A stretch of DNA of 64,000 bases from Manduca sexta (Eukaryota > Arthropoda > Insecta > Lepidoptera > Sphingidae): the NCBI RefSeq assembly GCF_014839805.1, contig NC_051120.1, forward strand, positions 3,534,001 through 3,598,000, given 5' to 3'. Below, one piece after another: positions 38,235 to 51,049 of the stretch. The position numbers and the translations under genes were made by a program. Within the stretch, counting starts at the first letter, position 1. Every line of letters starts with the position of its first letter. The notes below the pieces were generated by a model. It saw only the letters and a program-made list of their open reading frames with translations. It was not told where the DNA came from and did no database searches.

Positions 38235-40464
38235 CATCAAATACATTCAATTATACTGCAGAATATATCAGCTTCTGCCACGACTCATGAATATTGCATC
38301 ACATCCAATTAATTAGGCTCAAAGTTTGCTCTAAATTAGGATTTTCTGTACCATTAATGTGTTATGTGGGTCGTGGTGTTAAATATACGTATTCTTTGCT
38401 TGTAGTAACCTAATCGGGAAAATATTTTTTCTATTACCTTTGTTTTTTCTGCTATAGATTGGTTTTATAAGATTTATAAGAAATAGTAATGTCACGTTGC
38501 AGCGTAAAAATACATATTCAATTGACCCTGGACGCTGCAATAGCGGCATGTAGATGGATGATACTGCTATGGTAATAAGTAGCAATAACAAACCATCTAT
38601 CATCACTCACATTTTTCACATCAACCAAAGGTTACCACGCCTTCGTATCGCGAAAGATTTCAACTTTCCACGACCCCGCCGCTCAAATATCGAAGTTCAT
38701 ATTTAGGATTCACATCAGGTATATCAAACACATCATTATATCTTCATCAATAGTTGATGAATGGATCGGATCCAGTGTAGGTGGGTTACTACGTTCGTTT
38801 GTTGAAATTGTAAACGCATTAGTAATTTAATGTGGGTAGGTGATTGGATCTAATTTTGTTTACGCACGAGGTGAATAACCCGGCCCCGTGTGATCGACTT
38901 AATTTTAAATAGTCAGAATACCGTGGGCTGTATTGTCCCGCCGCTTCAGTATCCTTTCGTTTGACCTAATTTTTTCATTGTTCCAGCCTAGCAATGGGCC
39001 GTGATTTGTCTTGCTTGTGTGATGTTGTTTTCCGAGGTGAAATATTAAATTGTAAGTCTGATGTTATATGGGTTTATTTTAAAGATAGTTGCAAAAGTCT
39101 TTTGTTAGGTGGTAATGGTCCTTCCCCCTCATTGTTTTAAATTTGTTTAGATTTAGAAATGCCAGTTCATATGCTCAAATCTACATCTTCGTGCTCTGTA
39201 ACAATTATATTTATAACTAACTCACAATAGACATAATCTACAGTTGTTTATTCCATATTTACATATTATCCTGGTACTGGTATTAAGGTTATTTATTCAT
39301 GACACACTTAGCATTATCCCTTAGCGTCAGTTTCGTTGCATTTTGTGCAATACTGTCAGTATTATGTGGAGCAGTCGTCGCTAAGCCCTCGTAAGCCGAT
39401 TGTGCCCTGTGTTTCATCAAACTTCGCTCATAAGGAAGCGGGTTAATAGTGTTTACCGCCTACTTGCTTAAGATGTATGGTATCGTTGGTTCCTTGTTAT
39501 GGATTTGTGTTCAAAAATTTATTAGCATTACTATTGTGTTTTCCGAATCTTGGTTTAAAATTTACGGCATAAAGTGGATAAGCTAGATATGAATTATATG
39601 GAGATAGACCATCAACTAAGCAGATTGCGAAAGTTAGTGTGTCAAAAATACCTTTATTCAAAAATAAATTGGCTACGAAGTGCTTTTAACTGAATCAAAA
39701 GATGTTGCATCCTACTGCTTTGAGACAGAACGAACTGCTAGCTAGCAAGTTTATTTCAAACATTTAAATTAGTTGACCGATTAGTACATACTTTGTCTGA
39801 TGTTTCCGTAGAATTCTTCTTATCTTACTTTATTTTACTATTCTCTTAAGTTGATGTCGGCACCACATAAATTATTATTCATATTACATTAGAAGGAAAG
39901 AGCAATCTAATTTAATTCAAATATTTATCAGGTTTATGACCTACATAATATATTCGTATCCAGATCTCGGACAACATAAATATTAGTACAAGCTTTGCAT
40001 TAAAATGAGCGTCTATTTGAACAAATGTTTATTTCAGTGATTTATTTGTCTGCTGTCTGCAACTGACTTCAAAACCAATTTTGATGTGATTATCCCGTGA
40101 ATCGATTCTTCCGAACCTCCCAGCTGCTTTGGTATCAAATATTTTAATATTTTCAGCTGATATCACTGTTTGTCTCGGCAAAAAAGGTGACCTTTGCCAA
40201 ACTGTTTCACAGATTCGTGTCAATTTAGCAAGATCCAAACACAAATTGAAACGTTTTTCGTGCAGTCCCCAAGGTCTTGTTTACCTCAATAGCTTGTTAA
40301 AATATAGTTTCTGTCCGTGTTGAGTACTTGAGAGAGTATAATTCACTTGATTGTTCCTTGCAAAATTTTAAATTGCTCTTTTTATACGGCTCGTTTGTGA
40401 GATTCGTGTGTTCTAGCGTAATTGGTGTAGTTTAACACTTTTTTGCATGCTTTTTAGGGATCAC
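38235..40464. other. Unannotated AT-rich DNA
   Basis: I see no gene. Two overlapping opposed frames at 40029-40323 are not supported by any motif. Confidence 0.4.
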
Positions 40465-40826
40465 TTTCTCCGTTTGTCTGTTAAGATGCTATTCCTCAGG
40501 AACGCGTTGAGGTATCAAGTTGAAATATATATCAAATACTATGGTCTCTTTCACCTGTGAAAAAAACAAACCTGTAAGTCATTGCGATAAAAAAAAATTA
40601 CCGTTTATGTCGCATGTTTTATGATTTCACTAGGGAATCTAAAACTATAGGGCACTTCCCTTTTACCTAGAATCATGAAATTTAACAAAAAGCAATAACG
40701 TACACCACATGAATAAAAAAATATCAAAAAATCATAAATATGTACTTCAATAACAAACAAAAGTATTTTTGATACGGAATCCTTAGTGCGCGAATCCAAC
40801 TCGCACTTGTCAGGGTGTTTTTCATT
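40465..40826 (+). repeat. Abundant lepidopteran repeat, 3' portion
   Basis: The ordered blocks caggaacgcgttgaggtatc, atatatcaaatactatggtc, cctagaatcatgaaattt and gtgcgcgaatccaactcgca followed by cttgtcaggg follow closely a repeat I recognise as ubiquitous in moth and butterfly genomes, ending with the actcgcacttg motif. It is usually treated as the 3' region of a LINE. The copy is degenerate with internal loss. The minus-strand frame 40605-40799 lies inside it and is incidental. Confidence 0.7.
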
Positions 40827-43800
40827 AAAATAAAAAAAAACTATGTATAAAAATGAAATAAATTGGATCTAAATATAAACTGTGAAAGCCGCGCCCTATT
40901 CATATTAAAGTAACACCTCCGTTTTCTCTAAAGCACTATTATATCTTGCAAAACGTCACAAGAACGATTAGTTAGTTGTTCACAGCGTTCAGCTTTGTTG
41001 CGTTAATGACTCGGCTGTGGCATTTATGGCTTTGTGATTTAAAGTACTCTGAACAGATGCTGAGTTCTTATTGGATTTCTGTAGATGTTACGCCTTGGCA
41101 ATTTTTCACCCATCAATTTTGTAATATACCGACGTTGCCAACCGCAGTTCACATAATTGCCACTCGTATAATGGCATCCGACGCTGTTAGATCACCATGT
41201 TTTGCATTTCAACAGTCAATGATGATCACTGTTATTTTGCCGGCAGTGATTCGCTGAACTTTCATTTAATTTGTCGAAGTAAATTACGTGTTAATTTTGT
41301 ATTTGACAAATGATCCGTCAAGAATCTTGATCTCTTCCCTTTTGTGTAACATAAGAAATTTATATCATGTAATGTACGCATGCTTGTTTATTACCCGTGT
41401 TAATTGTTGGAAGCAAATTATCGAAGTGTTGATGTAGAATTTACATTTAAATGTTATAAAATCTCTAGAATTCTTTTATAGTGTACGTTACATATTACAA
41501 GGCCTATATTTTAATTAAGTAAAGTCTAGACAGCCTGTATTTTTTATAATTTAAACATTCCACACTTCATGGTCAATACCGTCGTTATTATAAATTGAGT
41601 AACAGAGAAACATTGTTCCAAATCCATAACACCAGGTTTTCTATTATTACAATATTGTTTGAACAAAAAATTCCTTTCCCAAGTGTTCTTGTGCAATACG
41701 AATGTAAAACAATGTGTTCCGTCCATTTAGTTTTGAATGGAAATTTCATGTCAAACAATTTGTCGTCTACGGTTTCAATTAAGTACTCGCTTGAAAGTGC
41801 AGTGTGTTACTTGAACTCTGGGGTCGAGCGGCACCTCGCAATATCGTAATTTTTAAGTGTTGACATTTTAATCATGTTTTACGTCTCTTGTTTCAGGTAA
41901 ATGACCTAACTAATTCGCTGTACGTGGGTTTGATGTAAGCAAGGTATGAATAAGGTTGTTAAATCTAAATTACGACCGCTACAGCATTAAATCTTGAGTT
42001 ATGTTATGCACCCTATTGTTTTCTTGTAGGTCGTGACTATCGTCGCGTTTGCGACAAAAACTTATTGCAGTGTTTTACTTATCTGTGATAAACTTATTTT
42101 ACACTTTATCTACAATGTTATCTCGATGTACTTTCGATTGTTTGTTTATTACGTTGTTTGTTATAATGCTGGATAAGCAAGATATATTGGGAATTTATTG
42201 TACATAAAAGTATCAAAAATGTTTTTGGCTTTATATGGATGAAGTGTCAAAAATAATTAGCCAAAGACAATTTTATTTCAGCAACAACCTAATATTAGTT
42301 GAAGTTAAATTATCTTCAATGCAAAGTCAAAATAATTTTCCCACATACACGATGAATTACCCAAACAACGTTACGTCGACTTCTTACATTATAGTTTTCT
42401 TAAAACTATTTGCATACGCGTGACACACAAACACGAATATGCAATGATCCCACAGTAATTCCTTATCAACGAAGCCCGTTAAGCTATAAACGTTATCAGA
42501 TTAGCATGGTGCGTTGCACCGTGCGCCCGTGGTAATTGGTTACCGGAGTGCATTCGAGTATTGATGCAATTCCGTGAGAAATACATTGTATCTTGGACTT
42601 TTCGTTCTTTATAATTGATTATCTGGTAGATTACATGGATATGAGTGGATTACTTCCTTGGTTCTTTATTTCTAATAAATTCTTTTGGTATTTTTCACGT
42701 ATTCTTTCTTTTCTATCAATTTTAGTGTCTTATTCGATAGTAATGATAAGTAATAGTATTGTAATATTTTCATCTTGATTCATTACTATTGAATCCCACG
42801 TAACTTCACTTATTGTTCCTTTCTCTAATTTTTTCCAATTAGATTTACCTTTTATAATATATTACGTAAGAATATTTTCCTTGCCTTTATCTGCCTTCTT
42901 TGACAATTATTCATGCATATTTTAATTGGATACAGTTATCAAAGCCAATATCTAATGACCCCAGTATTTATAACATGGTTTATAGACGCGTTCGGTTTAA
43001 ATACAATTTCTGTATTAAATGAAACGAATGCGTATATTAATAGCTTTGTAACACCATTTAATGTTTCACGAAACTGGTCGGTTTGACAATTTATTTCTCT
43101 ATTTACTTATTAATTTATGAATGTAATAAATTCAATTAAACGTTTCGTTTGGGCTTAATAACTTTACCTTATTTAATAGCAATTCGTTGGTGAATTATAA
43201 TCGTATAGAATTTATAATTTAATATTTACTTAGTGTGACTATGTAGTATGAAAATGAAACGCCTACTAAGTTTCAGCAAATTTCATGCTATATTTATGCC
43301 ATTTTTTTTTATTATTATTACTTCAAACACAACAGCATTCACTTTCAAGTTAATAATGACATGCAAAACTGCCATTCGTGACAGTCAGTCATCAACGTCA
43401 GTATCTAATTCAGTCAAGGCTCAACTTGACAGTCAAATATAAAGTTCAAAGTTTACAAGCGTTTAACTATTGAACTTATCTAAGGCGCGTGGGCTGCGTA
43501 ATTGGCAGGGCCAATAAACGTAAATCTAAGGCCTAACGCACAGCGTCGACTTGTGGGCGAACTATTTTCCAACGACTTGATGTGTTAGCTCTTAATGGTT
43601 GATTGTTTGCTGGTTTCCCGAGAATTTTCGTTGTGCTTGAGTTCGTAGTTGGGTCAATGAGGTTCTTACATTAACAAAATGACAAATCGTTATCATATTA
43701 TTATTTTTCTATTATTCCAAGACATAGATAATATACATATAGTCATGTCTTTATTAATCGAGACATTAAACCATAACAATTACGTCGTTCTATTTGTATA

Positions 43801-43964
43801 CACATGCAAATGTGGGATTCATTCACGTCATTTCACAGAACGCTTACGTTTCACCATGCTAACAATAAGAAATTCCATCGCGGGCCATCTATGTTTGCTG
43901 CTGCTTACAGTAAGAAGTTCCACCGGTTGCATTGTCAGTAATGTGCGATAGTATTGCCCGGGTA
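40827..43964. other. Gene-free AT-rich DNA
   Basis: Frames of up to 93 codons (40976-41257, which starts at TTG) carry no recognisable domain. I see no repeat with definable ends. Confidence 0.4.
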
Positions 43965-44110
43965 CCCCACTCGGAGCGTTGTGAAACACGTGCGCCCGCG
44001 ACACATGCACCCTGCTCCGGCGCAGCTGCGCATTGAGCAATGCGCCTGCGCAGGGTCTGAGTCAAAATATAAAAGCTGAATGGGCTATAGGTGTTGCAGG
44101 TGTTAATTAT
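43965..44110 (+). promoter_or_regulatory. Candidate GC-rich promoter with TATA box
   Basis: In AT-rich surroundings this 150-base island holds an E-box (cacgtg, 43987-43992), a 12-base palindrome gcgcagctgcgc (44020-44031), a close match to the NRF1/Ewg binding site (tgcgcctgcgca, 44041-44052) and a TATA box (tataaaag, 44068-44075). The order and spacing fit a plus-strand start near 44100. No first exon could be identified downstream, and the reverse direction is also possible. Confidence 0.4.
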
Positions 44111-46475
44111 GATTTTCTTATCATTGTACCTACTGATTATCATGATTACTTTGTAATGGTTGGTGAATAATATTTCATTATTTCTCCCCTCTAATTTTCA
44201 TATACTTTTGCAATAAGTGGCTACACTCTGAAGGATATTTTACCTATATACGACAATGACAAAACTATTGTTAATCTATTATGGCTTATTTAAATCTATT
44301 GTTAAGTTGGCACTAATGCCTGAAACATGAGACTGATCAAGCCTTCTTTTAAACCTCTACGCAATTGACGTCTAGATCATATTATGTCTTGAATATTATT
44401 TTGTCTTATTCACTTATAACTCGTACCAGAGTCTAAAACTTGTCAGACGCTTCCACAAAAGGACCTGCAGATGCGTTCATTCACAGTGCAATATAACAAT
44501 GAATCATCTACACTCATTTGCATACACTCGTCTTTAATGAGGACTCTGACGAAGATATTGATTCTGTATATTGTGTTATAAATTGACGAGTAACAGGGAA
44601 AGTGAAATTGTGAAGACAAGATATTATTTAAACAATGTAAGAAATAGATTGGATGGACAGTAATAAATTCAGGTTATGAAATACTGGTATAGAAATGTCA
44701 ATTCACAAATTAAAAATAAGTGTTGTCAATCAGTTTCCTTACTAGCCACCGCTTTGTCACTTTCTTTTTCTTGTAGATAATTTTGAGAATCACCGAGATG
44801 AATGGCTCAGTAGGTGATACATAATATCAAATTTAACTTATTGTATTTCACAAACAATGATAAAAATTATACAATCACTGTCAATGATATGATGCACGAT
44901 AAAACTCACTTAGTTTATGATTGCATTAGTTAGAAGAATAAGCGGTGCATGTTTTAACACATATGTAAATAAATACTAGTAAATAGCCTCTCGTTACACC
45001 TTTACTTAAATGAAATATTCTTTCGCAAATGACATATGCTTTATTTTATTATTTATGTTATGCCAATTTTGTAACATTTGACTTAACATACAGCTTCTAT
45101 GTTTCAGCCGTTTTAACTCAATTTAATGTTTGTGCTTACCTTCGCACTGTATCATTACGCTGTGTTTAAACATAACAAATTAGATTGTAAATTCACAACT
45201 CGATACGTTAGTTGCAAGGACACGTTTTGTAATCGTCTCTGGATTCTGGTGAGTCACAATTAATAAACGCAAGATGAGCTTTACGATCAATTTAAATAAA
45301 CTCTGCCTTTGAAACCTTTGTGCATCTCGCTCGTAGTGTTTATCTAAAAACTGATTAGCAGCCGTTTTCAATAAGCGATCTCTCTCTTCAATCCGATTCT
45401 GAGAATTAACCAATCGAAATAACTCATTTGTAAGCGTGTCAAAAAGTCTTTGTTCTGATTGGTCCTTGTTGGAGATAGATCGAAAAAGCGATTGAGATTG
45501 TATATTAAAAATGTTGCTAAAACTTCTTCATTAGTCTAAGATATCTCCAGAATCTAAATGTTATTTTCAACCGGCAGATTCCTAATCATAAGTTCATATG
45601 ATTAGTACTCAGTTTTGCATTTAAATAAATAAAAAAAGGTATTTTCTTCTTCGTAAAGTGCCAACAACTCTCTTTCTCTCTCTCTTGTGAAACAGGATGT
45701 GCATAACATATATATTGACAAAATGAATGCTTCTACTAAATATATAACAAATTGTTGTGTTGGCAATCGCGCATAAAAACTAAACAATAAATGTAGAGGT
45801 TAAAGTATTTTGAATGGCTGCAAATGTTGCGGAGCTAGAATTAACTCACGTGTACTCATTTTAATCGCGCTTAATCCTATTAACGCACTGCATTCTTTGC
45901 CAGGGGCTACCTGTTTTACATTCCTATTTCCTTTATTTATCTTACAATGAATTCTTACAAGTATAAATAAAGGCGAATTATTATTAATTACACTTGCTGA
46001 GAAATGATCGTGTTTTTGTTGTATTTTCCTTAGGGGATAAATCCATTTAGAGTTAATTTTGCCTGTGGACAATTAAGTCTTTCTACATGATGTTTAATAT
46101 TTAAAAATCATATTTTTATATTTAAATAAACTATTATGTACGCACCTTATAAACGTAAAAACATTAAGGTAAACAATATTGAAACACTTAAGTAATAAAA
46201 AAATGCCTTAAAAAACCCATTGATTATGCTACCATAAAAAAAGTAATTCAATTTTCTCCGCCATGCACTTAAGGCGTCAATGCCTAATTTCCAAATTAGG
46301 TAACGCAGGTGCAGCGCAACGAACGGTGACCATCGACGGCGAACAATGGGTGACCATTACATCAGACTGCCATCATCGGCAATTTCACGGTACTATTCCT
46401 TCACGGCTCATTTGGTTTACCTAACGCGGGTACTTGTGAATATCATTACGTCAGAGTAACTTACGACCCACTGAT
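44111..46475. other. Gene-free AT-rich DNA
   Basis: Contains a short CT-rich microsatellite at about 45668-45686 and a small palindrome (cctaatttccaaattagg, 46283-46300). The frames at 45180-45413 and 45800-46072 lack recognisable domains. Confidence 0.4.
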
Positions 46476-46913
46476 TAGGGCTGATGCGGATATCCGCATC
46501 CGCAATGCAGTTAATCCGCATTTTCCTGAAAACTACGTAGACGATTTATCATTCTGAGGTGTTCTAATTAGTGCCAGTATTTTATCGATTAACGGACAAG
46601 TGTAATAAATCAATGGGTTTTTATGTCATCGCAATCTTGTATTAATAGAAAGTCTAATCTAGATCAAAGTTTTAGTACACATTCTGCCGTAATCGTAAAT
46701 TATTGTCACAACTTTAATTGCGATAATCAATATTAAATTTCCTGTTCACCATAAAACTTTTGTAAATAGAAATATTTCAATGTCATTTAATAAATAATTC
46801 TGAAATAATAGTTACGCTCGATTGACCGAAAAAAAAGTTAACCCTCACCAACAGACGACAATATAACCGCGCAATAATTCGTAATCCGCATCGCAGTTGA
46901 GAACATCACTATA
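46476..46913. repeat. Possible hAT-like non-autonomous element
   Basis: The left part carries an exact 18-base palindrome gatgcggatatccgcatc (46483-46500). Near the right end taatccgcatcgcagttgag (about 46880) contains the same atccgcat words in inverted orientation. The wording of both ends resembles hAT-type terminal regions, but I could not find a matching 8-base duplication outside them. Confidence 0.35.
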
Positions 46914-47640
46914 ACAGTTGATAGTGGTCTCAATTTCATTGATTCGCCATGGCGATCCGCCCTTAGTGGTGCTACAATTCGATTCGCCTGTCTGTCAACT
47001 TGCACGAGTGTGATTTCTTCTACTTCATATTTATGTAATGCCGATGCTGCGGGCAGTTTTGCAGGAAGTAGATCATATTAATTTGTGATTTCACTTTCCT
47101 AGGTTATGTTTTCCCATAACACGGCTAGAAAGAAAAGCATACCGATTATGGTTAATTATAATATCTTTTCACGTCGATACGATATTATTTAAATAGTTTA
47201 GACTAATATGGTAGTAGGTAATCATTCAAAATGTACGCATAACATTTTTATGCCTTTTAAATTTTGTATTTATGGAGGAAATCGGTAATAAATGTTGTGT
47301 TTCGCACTTTCTAAGTTAAAATAATGATCTCCCAATCCGATACTATAATTGAATTGTTTTATAGTCTAATTACTACCTAACCAGTGATTACAGATTGCCT
47401 CATAAAATGATTCTACGTATAATGAAATAGTTTCTGCTCTCATACAAACTCTTTCCCATCATTAGCTTTGTCCGCAATCATTCTATCTTTTGATCTTCAT
47501 GCCATGAAAGCGTTTTGAATTTGTCATGGACTACTTTTGAGCAGTCTTGTTTATGAATCATAAAATTAATTGCTGCATTGCCTACACTAGCGCCTTTGAA
47601 CGCACGAAAGTGCGTCGAATGTACTCAACGAGTAGTTCGT
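46914..47640. other. Unannotated AT-rich DNA
   Basis: I see no coding or repeat feature here. Confidence 0.4.
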
Positions 47641-47646
47641 AAAACG

Positions 47647-47660
47647 CCAATAGATGGCAG
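47647..47660 (+). promoter_or_regulatory. CTCF-like motif
   Basis: The sequence ccaatagatggcag matches the CTCF core (CCASYAGRKGGC) at all but one position. The same word is also common in lepidopteran repeats, and the next 170 bases (to about 47830) are unusually GC-rich, so this may be part of a repeat and not a bound site. Confidence 0.25.
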
Positions 47661-48760
47661 CACGATCGAATTACATCGCGCTATGGTTTGGTGAACTGCA
47701 AAACTCTAAGTAGCGGCCGCTCCGCCGAATGGTTAACTTTGCGCAGAGGCAATATCGTAACCAATGAGGTTTATCCGAGGTGCGATTATTGCTAGTTGAA
47801 AACTTTACCAATACCCCGCCGTGTGGACGTGAAATACCGTCCGCTATGGCAATTTTTGAATGGCTGTTAAAGCTTAATATTACTTGAAAAATGTGCTAAT
47901 AAGAACAATGATCTGAACTAAATAATAATTTAGAGATTCTTTGAAATATTTTTGTTTAGTAAATTCCTATGAATGCACATATGAGACTAAAAAATTAACC
48001 CTCGTTTCCCATCGACTGGTGAATTCATGCAGCACAAATAGCGTACTTCAATTATTGAATTAATTGCATTTGTACAATTCCAATGGCGGCATTATGTGTA
48101 GCCGAGTTAATTTGTGCCCATTAAGCGAGCTATGTACGCTACCGCTGTGAGAATCAGGAATGGGGGTTAGTATAATTTGTTCTACCGGTATACAAACAGT
48201 TAAATGTACAACATGCAACGAAATCAACTGAACGCATATTATAACGTTGTTTATTATCGCCAGTAGGCGTACAACTTTACTAAAGTTGTTTGTATGGACT
48301 GTACCATTGAAAAGTATTAGAATTGTTTCATAAAAATATAGAAACAGATTTGTTTTAATATACCATGTAATTGTATAAGGAACGGTTAGTAACAAAAAAC
48401 AATATCTTTTTAAAAAGTTTGTTCGTAACAGTGTTGTAATTGTGTTGTGCCAATCATTTGTGACAAAACACAATTAAGTAATTAGAGAGGTGTGAAGCAC
48501 TGCTTTGAAAAAATATCTCGTGAAAGTGATTAGCCGTCGCATTGCCGAAGTTTAACTCGGTGATGTTTTTGTTCTAATGATATAAGCGGTTAGGTTACAT
48601 AATGACACTGTGTTTAATGAAAATTATTTCTGATTGGGGATTATTAACGTCTGTTGATTTTTCTGCTTTGAGTACTGTGATGCCAATTATACGAAACTGT
48701 TATTATAGGTTTAGGGTTAGAATTATGTCTGTGACTTAATGTATTACATGATCAACTGTT
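47661..48760. other. Unannotated DNA
   Basis: A GC-richer stretch at 47700-47830 may be a repeat, but I could not place it in a family. The long minus-strand frame at 48060-48473 starts at TTG and has no domain. Confidence 0.35.
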
Positions 48761-49045
48761 TGCGGCTTCGCCAGCGCGAAAGTTTTCCCGTTTTCGTTCA
48801 TATAATTCGTTAAAACTCCGTTCGACATAGCGCCCTGTATTTAAAAGCCATATTAAAAAAAAATCATTTTTTTCTTCATGAGAGCAAATTACAGGGATTG
48901 AAAGTAGCCTATATGATAATCCAGGACATGATCTACCTGTGTACCATATGTCAATCAAATCTGTTCAGTTCCTTCGTCGTTTACTTCTAACAAACATACA
49001 AACACCCAGTTTTACAAACTCACAAATTTATAATATTAGTAAGAG
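48761..49045 (+). repeat. Abundant lepidopteran repeat, 3' portion
   Basis: The blocks tgcggcttcgccagcgcgaa, gaaagtagcctatatgataa, tccaggacatgatctacctg, tgtaccatatgtcaatcaaa and acaaacatacaaacaccc, ending with tttataatattagtaag, match in order a repeat I know to be ubiquitous in moth and butterfly genomes. It resembles 14216-14410. It is probably derived from a LINE (RTE-like) or a Helitron; I could not decide. The minus-strand frame 48752-48958 is incidental. Confidence 0.75.
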
Positions 49046-50365
49046 TAAAATTTTATTGTTATTAAAATTAACGAACACATGTAGTGCTTTGTTCAGTATT
49101 TTTATATAGAAATAATGATAAAAATAAGATCATTATGGTATTTATTTACGCTAGCAATCGTAAGATTTACTTGAAATAATTTGTAATAAAAAACATAAAT
49201 GTACTATTTTCGTCGGACATTCCGACGGAAATTAATCTTACGGCAATTTAACATGATCATACTTATGTAATGACTCCCAAAATAGTGTCAAGGGCCTTGT
49301 GAGTTGTAGATGTTTATTTCAATGACTGTCACAAATTTTCTTTCTACAAGAGTGACGTAATTAATAATTTCAGAAACCATATTATATTATTTCTAGGCAA
49401 ATGCAGTATGAAGGCTTATCATTATCTCTCGGAAGAGCGCACTTAGTATCATGGGGAGCTTAGTACTTGATAGCATGGGATTGTATTGTCCCTGTTCTTG
49501 GGCATCCATAGTGAATGACAACAGGCAGGCGGTTTGCACAGATATATAGTAATCAAACATCGAATAATCTAGAAAATGATCCAGGATTGTTAACAGGTTT
49601 CTGAAATATCTAGACTATTATAAATCATCCAATGTCCTAATAACCAAGTCCTGAAACCTAGTTCAACACGACTAGAATACTAGAAATCAGATGCAAATGC
49701 TTACTATACGATTGAATACTCGCTCGTTGCCCTTATAAGGTACAAAGCTTCACAACTCCCACTGGTAGGAACCATCTGTGCGCGCGACACCGATTGAAGC
49801 GCTTTATAATGGGGCTAACAAAACGAATGTATTGAATTTTCTCCCAGTTTTATTCAATGAGATTTTTATCTAGGTTCTGAGTTAAGCTGTCTTCTATCCA
49901 GGGATTTGTAATTTATGTTTTGTAAATTAAAAATCTACTACAAAGGTTATCGATTTATAATTATTGTATTCGAGAAAAATTATGTGTTATTTAGAAGTAA
50001 ATGCACACTCGTTACCGAAACTTAAACATACGTAATCAATATTCTTGTTTGTTTATTCAAACTTAAACCTGAAATACGTTAATACATTTTGGCGGAATTA
50101 TTGGCAGATAATACGTTTCGGAAAATCAATAAACTAACTTATATTTTACTTATTTATCTAGTATTAAATAATATAGTAAAGAAACCATAACCTCCATTAT
50201 GTCAAACAGCTACATTTGTCACGTTTAGCGTTCAGGGAGTGCGAATATGGTCCCATCATAACGGATTAACAGTACGTTGGGAATATTCGATGGTAATACG
50301 CTGGGAAAATCGCGCAGTGTCCGGGGGTGACATCTGTAAAATAGCATAAATATTTTTATATGTAT
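49046..50365. other. Gene-free AT-rich DNA
   Basis: I see no supported feature in this stretch. Confidence 0.4.
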
Positions 50366-50778
50366 TATACAGGGTCATTTTTACGTTCTGTTTTTAAATG
50401 AAACCACATACTCGTCTTCCCTTTTGCTGACATTGTGCCAAAAATCATCCTTTAATAACGAATATTTTCATCAAAAATCCTGGTTTTAGTTTTTTTACCA
50501 TTTTTTTACCATTTTGTAATTTAATGAGAATGTGGCGCGTGCGTGAGTATATTTCTGAATGAAAGTTTGATGTTATTACTGCAATGAATTCTTTTAAAGT
50601 AGAAGTAGTGGATTTGGGCGCGTAAAATTAAAATGACTTTTTATTAATTTGTTTTGTTCGAAATTAACACTTTTTTATTTTACATCTACGGCTTAAGTAA
50701 CTTATTGTAAAGTGTTATTTTCAAGTAGATAAGCCTGTGGTTTAATTTAGTAACGCGTTGTCAAAATGACCCTGTATA
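50366..50778. mobile_element. MITE with perfect 16-base terminal repeats
   Basis: The ends are tatacagggtcatttt (50366-50381) and its exact reverse complement (50763-50778). If the outer TA is the target duplication, the element spans 50368-50776 (409 bases). It carries no coding frame. A diverged, shorter copy is at 18745-19081. Perfect ends suggest that this copy is the younger of the two. The superfamily is not certain; TA duplications are typical of Tc1/mariner. Confidence 0.85.
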
Positions 50779-50952
50779 GGTAGATGTCTATGAGTGAATA
50801 ATAGTCATGGTATAGCAAGAAATTATGAACTCATGACAGGAAGTTATAGCATAATGATATGAATGGTTAATTGGTCGTCTTCTTGTGCTGTTAAAATATT
50901 ACGTGTTAATAAAATTACAATTATTTGTTATATGGATATGGCAAAGTTATCT

Positions 50953-51049
50953 CAGTGCGCCTGATGGTAAGTGGAGTAGGGTCCAGACAGTGTCGATGAC
51001 GAGAGATGATTACCCCTTGCCAGTCGACACAATTATGCTGGCCTGTTGG
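50953..51049 (+). repeat. Lepidopteran repeat related to 21953-22046
   Basis: This is the reverse-complement partner of the repeat near 22 kb: cctgatggtaagtggagtag at its start, gacgagagatgattacccct in the middle, and attatgctggcctgttggaa at its end. It is a short fragment with no flanking duplication found. Confidence 0.65.

Noticed and set aside
40976..41257. 93-codon plus-strand frame
   Set aside because: Begins at TTG, with no domain and no neighbouring signals.
48060..48473. 137-codon minus-strand frame
   Set aside because: It starts at TTG, and the residue mix (L, I, T, F rich) is what AT-rich DNA gives by chance.
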